Below are positions 42,101 to 48,800 of a DNA stretch of 64,000 bases, piece by piece (positions within the stretch are counted from its first letter, which is position 1; every line of letters begins with the position of its first letter). The notes beneath the pieces were generated by a model. The model worked only from the letters and a program-made list of their open reading frames with translations. It did no database searches and had not been told where the DNA came from. Origin of the DNA: Chrysomallon squamiferum (lineage: Eukaryota > Mollusca > Gastropoda > Neomphalida > Peltospiridae); NCBI GenBank assembly GCA_012295275.1, contig CM022672.1, forward strand, positions 233,568 through 297,567, read 5' to 3'. The translations under genes were made by a program, and so were the position numbers.

Positions 42101-45100
42101 TCATCTCCAACTTTGACATACATTATCAGTGGTGACAAAGTATCTCTCTACTGTTCTATAACACGTGCTGTTGATAAACCTGATGATGAGGATGCTGTGT
42201 ACACTGTAGAGTGGCTGATAGCAGAGAAGTCAGTGAGAACAGACAAAGTGACAACAACATCTGTAGTCTCTATACAGTTAGCTAACCTCTCTGATACTGA
42301 GCGAAAGAAAATACTCAGTGATGGAGTAAGTTTTTCACCCTCACATGACACAGTAAAATACTAACTATTACTGTTGTAGCACAAAAAATATATATACACA
42401 GATTAAATACTGAATCACAAGCCCTTTCAGATGGATGGAATATATGCTGATTATAAACTCAGACACAGTAAATACTTTTTGTAAATAAAGATAAATGCAT
42501 ACATAGCATAGGGTAAACACAGACATGGCATAGAATAAATACAAACATGGCAGAGGAGAGAGACATGGAACTGAATAAATACTGATGTAGCTTGGGGTAA
42601 CAGACAAGACATAGGTTAAATAGTTACATGGCAAATACAGATAGGATGAACAGTGATGGTACATACAGACAGCATTAATTGTGACAGTATATACAGACAT
42701 AGAACATTTGACAATAAATCCAGATATAACAAATACACACTGACAATAAATATCAACAGGATAAACCTAGTTAGAAATTAAATATAAAACTGTTAATTAC
42801 AGAAAGAACTATTTTTATTTTATTTTATTTATTTATTTTTATATAGATGTACTGTCAGGTGAGAGCCAGCAATCCAAAGAGATGTGGAAATAAATCTAGT
42901 CCTCCCTTGAAGAGTAACAAAATTAGCTTATCTCTTCAGGTAATTTTTCATTGTTAAATATGTTACATGCGTTATTTCACACTTACATAAGATTATTTAA
43001 GAAATATTAAAGAGATTTTTATAAGTATACATTTGTGTGGCAGATACACAAACCATCATCAGTGGAGATCCATGAAGGAGAAGCATTTGCTATCATCATC
43101 AGCATGGCAATGAGGCCAGACTTCTACTGCATCATCAAGTACGGAAAGTTGTGTTCAGTCTATTTTGAAGTTTTCACCAGCGTTGAAGGTTCACCAAGCA
43201 AGTGTACAAACAACCAGATCAAGAGAGCAGTGGTCATCCACTACACTGGACTGGATATCAAAGAGGCTATCTGTGGAACACGAATGTCATCACTAACTCA
43301 GTCTTTGTACATCCAGAGTGTCTCAGACAGACAGGTTACCAGCAACAAAAAACTGACTGTGCACATACAACAACGAGACGATGTCCCAGGCTTGAATTCT
43401 TCTTCAACTGTAAGAGAAAAACTGGAAGTAAGTAAATACAATATCAGACTTGTGTTACTATATTGTCTCAGAAAGGTGTAAACAATATATCATGTTGCTG
43501 CAACATTTGTAATAAATAAAGTAAGTTACTGAAATCTGTTTTACAGTAAAACAATGCAGTAAACTGTGTCGCATACAACTGTTAAGCATATAACAATAAA
43601 ACAATTGCTTTTTTGTATATTGCCAGGTAACTGTTATTGATAGAGATAAAATAGAAGCTTCTTGTCGCTCTACTGGAGATCCTCACATGGTTACGTTTGA
43701 TGGATTGTAAGTGAATATTTTCATGTGGATTGTAAACTGTAATATTATTCTTTTAGTTTGTCTGTAACACTTTTAGTTTGTTGGCAGACTGTAATATTAG
43801 TCTTTTACTCTGTCTTTAGACTCTAACATTAATATCTTAGAATATCTGCAAAAGTAAGTAAATATTATGTTTTATATAGACTTTATAGTAAATAAGCATT
43901 ATTTATCAAAATCTTTGGTAAATATTTTCTTCCATTGTTTTTTATGTTATTTTTCCTGTCATTTCAGTAAATATGAGAATATGCTTGCAGGAGAATTTAT
44001 TCTTTATCAACACACAGAACAAGAAGTTGAGGTAAGTATTCCCAGTGAGATTGATATTTTCTCTGAGGTTAGGAAGTGAGGTTGCTATTAGAAAGATAAT
44101 AACTAGAACAACCACAGAATATATAAATTAGTTTATCTCTATACTTTGCATATTTTATCTGCTTTCTATCATTTATTTACCATCCCTGTTTTCCTTTCTT
44201 GGAATTATTTTAATATATTTTAAATGCTGGTATGATGACGTTCTCACTTTCAAATTAAACTGTTTTACAGGTAAGAGGTTTTGCTTTGCCATCTGGGCGA
44301 GGATCTGGTAACTGTGCTGTAACAATTCGATCTGGCAATGACATCATTCGCTTTAACAAGTGTTTCCAGACAGTGAAGAGGTTTGTCCTGAATCCTCTTG
44401 TTCCTGAAGAGTTCTTCAGAGGAGACTTGACACCCGCCACAAAGATCTACCAAGAACGTGCTGGAAGAATCTATCATGTAGGTTTAACTTAGATTTGCTT
44501 CAACCTCAATATAACTGTAGTATCACTATTAGGTTCAGTGTAGTATGTCATTAGCGTTAACCTCCATATAATTGTAACATCTCATTACATCTAAGTTAAC
44601 TGTAATTTGTCATTAGCTTTAACCTCCAAATAATTATACTATCACAGCTTGTAATATGTTATGTTGTTTCAGCCTAGATATTTTAGTGTGTCATATAGGT
44701 TCAGGCCTGGTTTACTGTAATATGTTATATATGTTCAACCTAGTTTGGTTGTAATATACCAGAAAGATTTAATATCTGTTTATAGTATTATCTCATGTAG
44801 TTTAATGTAAGCTTGTTATAAGTTGACAAATTTCTTTTAATGTAAATTGTTTTAGATTTACTATAAAATGCTTTGTACATTTAACTTATATAATAATATG
44901 TCATGTAGTTTTAACCTATTTTAATGTCATATATAATGTTACCATAATGAGTAATGTAGGTTTCATCTAACATTATTGTCATAGAGTTACTTAATTTTTT
45001 TCATAATTATTTCTAACTGTTTGAATTGTAACAAACTAACACACTTAACAACACTGCAGGTGTTGCTGCCAACTGGAACCAAGGTGACGGTGAAGAACAC

Positions 45101-45838
45101 AATAGGACAGTTCCTCAATGTGTGGATAGAGCCATCAGGAAGAGACTTTGGCAAAACCAGAGGTATGACACAGTGAATGTGACAATATAATTCAGAAGAA
45201 AAAACCTATATCATATTCAGTGTACATTTCACACTTTTTTCTTTATCATAAATGGCCCTGTAGAAGTCAAAATATCTAAAACTGTTTGTTACTGTTTATA
45301 AAAATAATTAATTAAAATTGTTACTATGTATTTTAAAAATAAATTTCAGGTCTTTGTGGAATTTATAACAATGATGTTTCTGATGATTTGACATTGACTA
45401 CTGGAGAAAAGATGAGCACTGCAAACAGGAGAAGATGGTTCCAGCCAACCAGCTTCATCAAATCATGGAGGTAAGAATCAGAGGTTCTCATCAGACTTGT
45501 ATGTTTATTTATCTATGTTCATGTGTATGCAGTCCTAGCTGTGTTTATGGATGTGTGTCATTTTTTAACTTACTGTAATAGCTTTATTAGATACTATGTA
45601 TTGGTAGTACAGCAAAGATTATAGGGATTTTAAGACATCTGTTCAATTTTCTATTAATATTTTCAGAATTACAAATAACAGAGACAGTCAATACCTGGGA
45701 TACAGGGGAGGCAAAGACATCAGTCCAGCCATCTATTGTTACTGTACCTCAAACAGCAAGTCATGTGACTACTTTGATGACATCGATCCTTGTGGAATCA
45801 ATGTTTATGATGGTAAATAAATATATATATATAATGTG

Positions 45839-45876
<38 letters not shown>

Positions 45877-48800
45877 TTGTTTTAAAACACTTTATTTAAA
45901 TTTTACCAAAACTGTTTAATGTAATGGTAATATATTATTTCAAATTTTTAATCGATTTCTTTGAAAATGTTCTTGATTTATCATTATTTACAGTTGTTAT
46001 TAAAATCCATTTGTTATATTTCAGTTTTCAGTATTTACATATTGCATGTTATTTAATAAGCACTTAATGTAAAATCTCACTGTTTTGTAAACATTGAACA
46101 GCTGCAGTGGACATTACCAGCAGACTGATTACTGACTACCTGAAGAGCCAGACACAGCAACAGAGTCGCAGAAAGAGAGCAACTGAACAAGCCTTTGTCT
46201 ATGACACAAACTTCAATGATGTAAATGTGAGTGCAGTAGCTAATATGTAATTACATATATTAACATTTAAATAAACAGCATAAAATCAAAGTAACTGTGG
46301 GCATATCAGTACAAATGTACATGTGTGTATCTGTGTGTCTCTGTATATTTAAGTGAGATGATGTAAATGCTGTTATAAAGTGAGATAAGCACTTTATAAA
46401 GTGAGTTAATCACTATTACAAAGTGAGATAACAATGTGAGATAAGCACTTTATAAAGTGAGATAACAATGTGAGGTAAACACTATAAAGTGAGATAACAA
46501 TGTGAGATAAGCACTTTATAAAGTGAGGTTAACAATGCAAGGTAAACACTATAAAGTGAGATAGCAATGTGAGGTAAACACTATAAAGTGAGATAACAAT
46601 GTGAGGTAAACATTGTATAAAGTCAGGTAAGCACTGTATGAAATGAGATAACAATGTAAGGTAAACACTGTATAAAGCTAGATGGTGTTTTTTATTATAA
46701 TTTAATTGGTGTTTACTTCAGAAAGCAACCTGGCCTACAGCTAGTGGTGTGACAAAAGAAAATGCAACAGATCTGTGCACCACAAAGATTCAATCAGCTC
46801 AGAGTTATGATGAGTGTGTGCATTTTGTTGCTGACAACTACACCGACGAAATAGAAAACTGTATTACTGACATCAAGGTAAACTTTAATAATATACTGTA
46901 CCTTTTGTTTTCTCACTGTAATCATTAGTAAAAACTAAAATATTAAATTTAGAAAATTGCAGTTTGTACAACAATCTCTGCACTATATAGTTAAAACATC
47001 ATTTCATATCACATATTAACAGCTGTGTTATATATATATATTAAAACAAATTTATATAACATAAACAACTGTATAATATATTTTACATTTAAAAATAATA
47101 ATTATCACTGTCACCTCTATAGCTAACTGACAACATTGAGTGGGCGAAGGATGCACAAGAAAATGTTCAACAAAGATGTTTATCAACAATTGCACGTGAC
47201 ACAGAAACATGGAAAAAACCTAACAATACTGCCAATGCCCCAAAGCTACCAGTCGTTGTCCAACTGCTCTGTCCAGAGAACTGCAGCTCGCATGGAACAT
47301 GTGACAAAGGTACAGCAGACACAACTACATGTATCAAATAAACATGTGACAAAGGTACAGCAGACACAACTACATGTATCAAATAAACATGTGACAAAGG
47401 TACAGCACACACAACTACACACATATAAAATAAACATGTGACACAGACACAATTACATATATAAAATAAATATGTGACAAAAGGTACAGCAGACACAACT
47501 ACACGTTTTTGATATTGGCTTTTTGGTTGGGTTTTATGTTCATGTATGTGAGTTTTGTTTTTGTTTATTCAAGGACATGTTTATGTATGTGAGTTTTGTT
47601 TTTGTTTATTCAGGGACATGTTCATGTAAATCTGGTTGGACTGGTCCTGACTGCGCTCTTCCTACAACAACAAAACCAACCCTGCAGTCCAGTCTGAGCA
47701 GCGCCACCTGTCAGACTAACACACAGCTGTGTAACACCACTCTGATAAAGGGAGAAAACTTCTTTAACACCAGTAATCTGTTCTGTCATTTTCAACCAAT
47801 TGAGGTATGTAAGACTTTAATTTTTTAAATTGTATTTCAAGTAGGTTAATAGTAAATAGAATTATCAATTTCCGAAAATTGGAAGTTATGACTTAGAGAC
47901 AATTAAGATAATTTTTGTTTTCTGTTTAATTTACAACAGTAATTGATTTATTTGATTGTTTGTTTGTTTGTTTGTATGTTTGTTTATTTAGTTCTGTATT
48001 TTTTGTTTGTTTACACAGGTGTCAGACAAAGGTGTGATGTCTCGAGGTGAAGTGGTCAAGATAAATGCTGAGTATCCACTGCCCAGAATCTCTGATCACT
48101 GTCAGCAATGATGGGATTTCTGTTAGTGACCAGGAAGCCATGTGATGATGTGTCCACTGCCCACAAATCATGTTCTTTTTAAGGTAAAGTTTACAGCAAA
48201 CCTCACTGTCAGCAATGATGGGATTTCATGTTAGTGACCAGGAAGCCATGTTTCTTGTTTACAACAGTTCTGTGTGTATGACATGTTCTATCTAAAGTTT
48301 ACAACAACAAACATTCATGTTCTTTTAAGGTAAAGTTTACAGCAAACCTCCATATTATGTAAAGTTTACAACAGAACTACATGTTATGTAAAGTTTACAA
48401 CAGACCTACTTGTTATATACAGTTTACAACAGACCTACTTGTATGTAAAGTTTACAACAGACCTACATGTTATGTAAAGTTTACAACAGACCTACATGTT
48501 ATGTAAAGTTTACAACAGAACTACATGTTATGTAAAGTTTACAACAGACCTACTTGTTATATAAAGTTTTACATGTTATGTAAAGTTTACAACAGACCTA
48601 CATGTTATGTAAAGTTTACAACAGACCTACAGCCTATGTAAAGTTTACAACAAGTTGTGTATTATACAGGACTTTACATGTTACATTAATGGTCCTACAT
48701 GTTATGTAAAGTTTACATCAAACAGTCTGCAGGGAAGTGATCCTTGCATTATTTGTTTACAACAGACCCCATCAAGTTTTTCTTCAACATCCTGGTTTCT

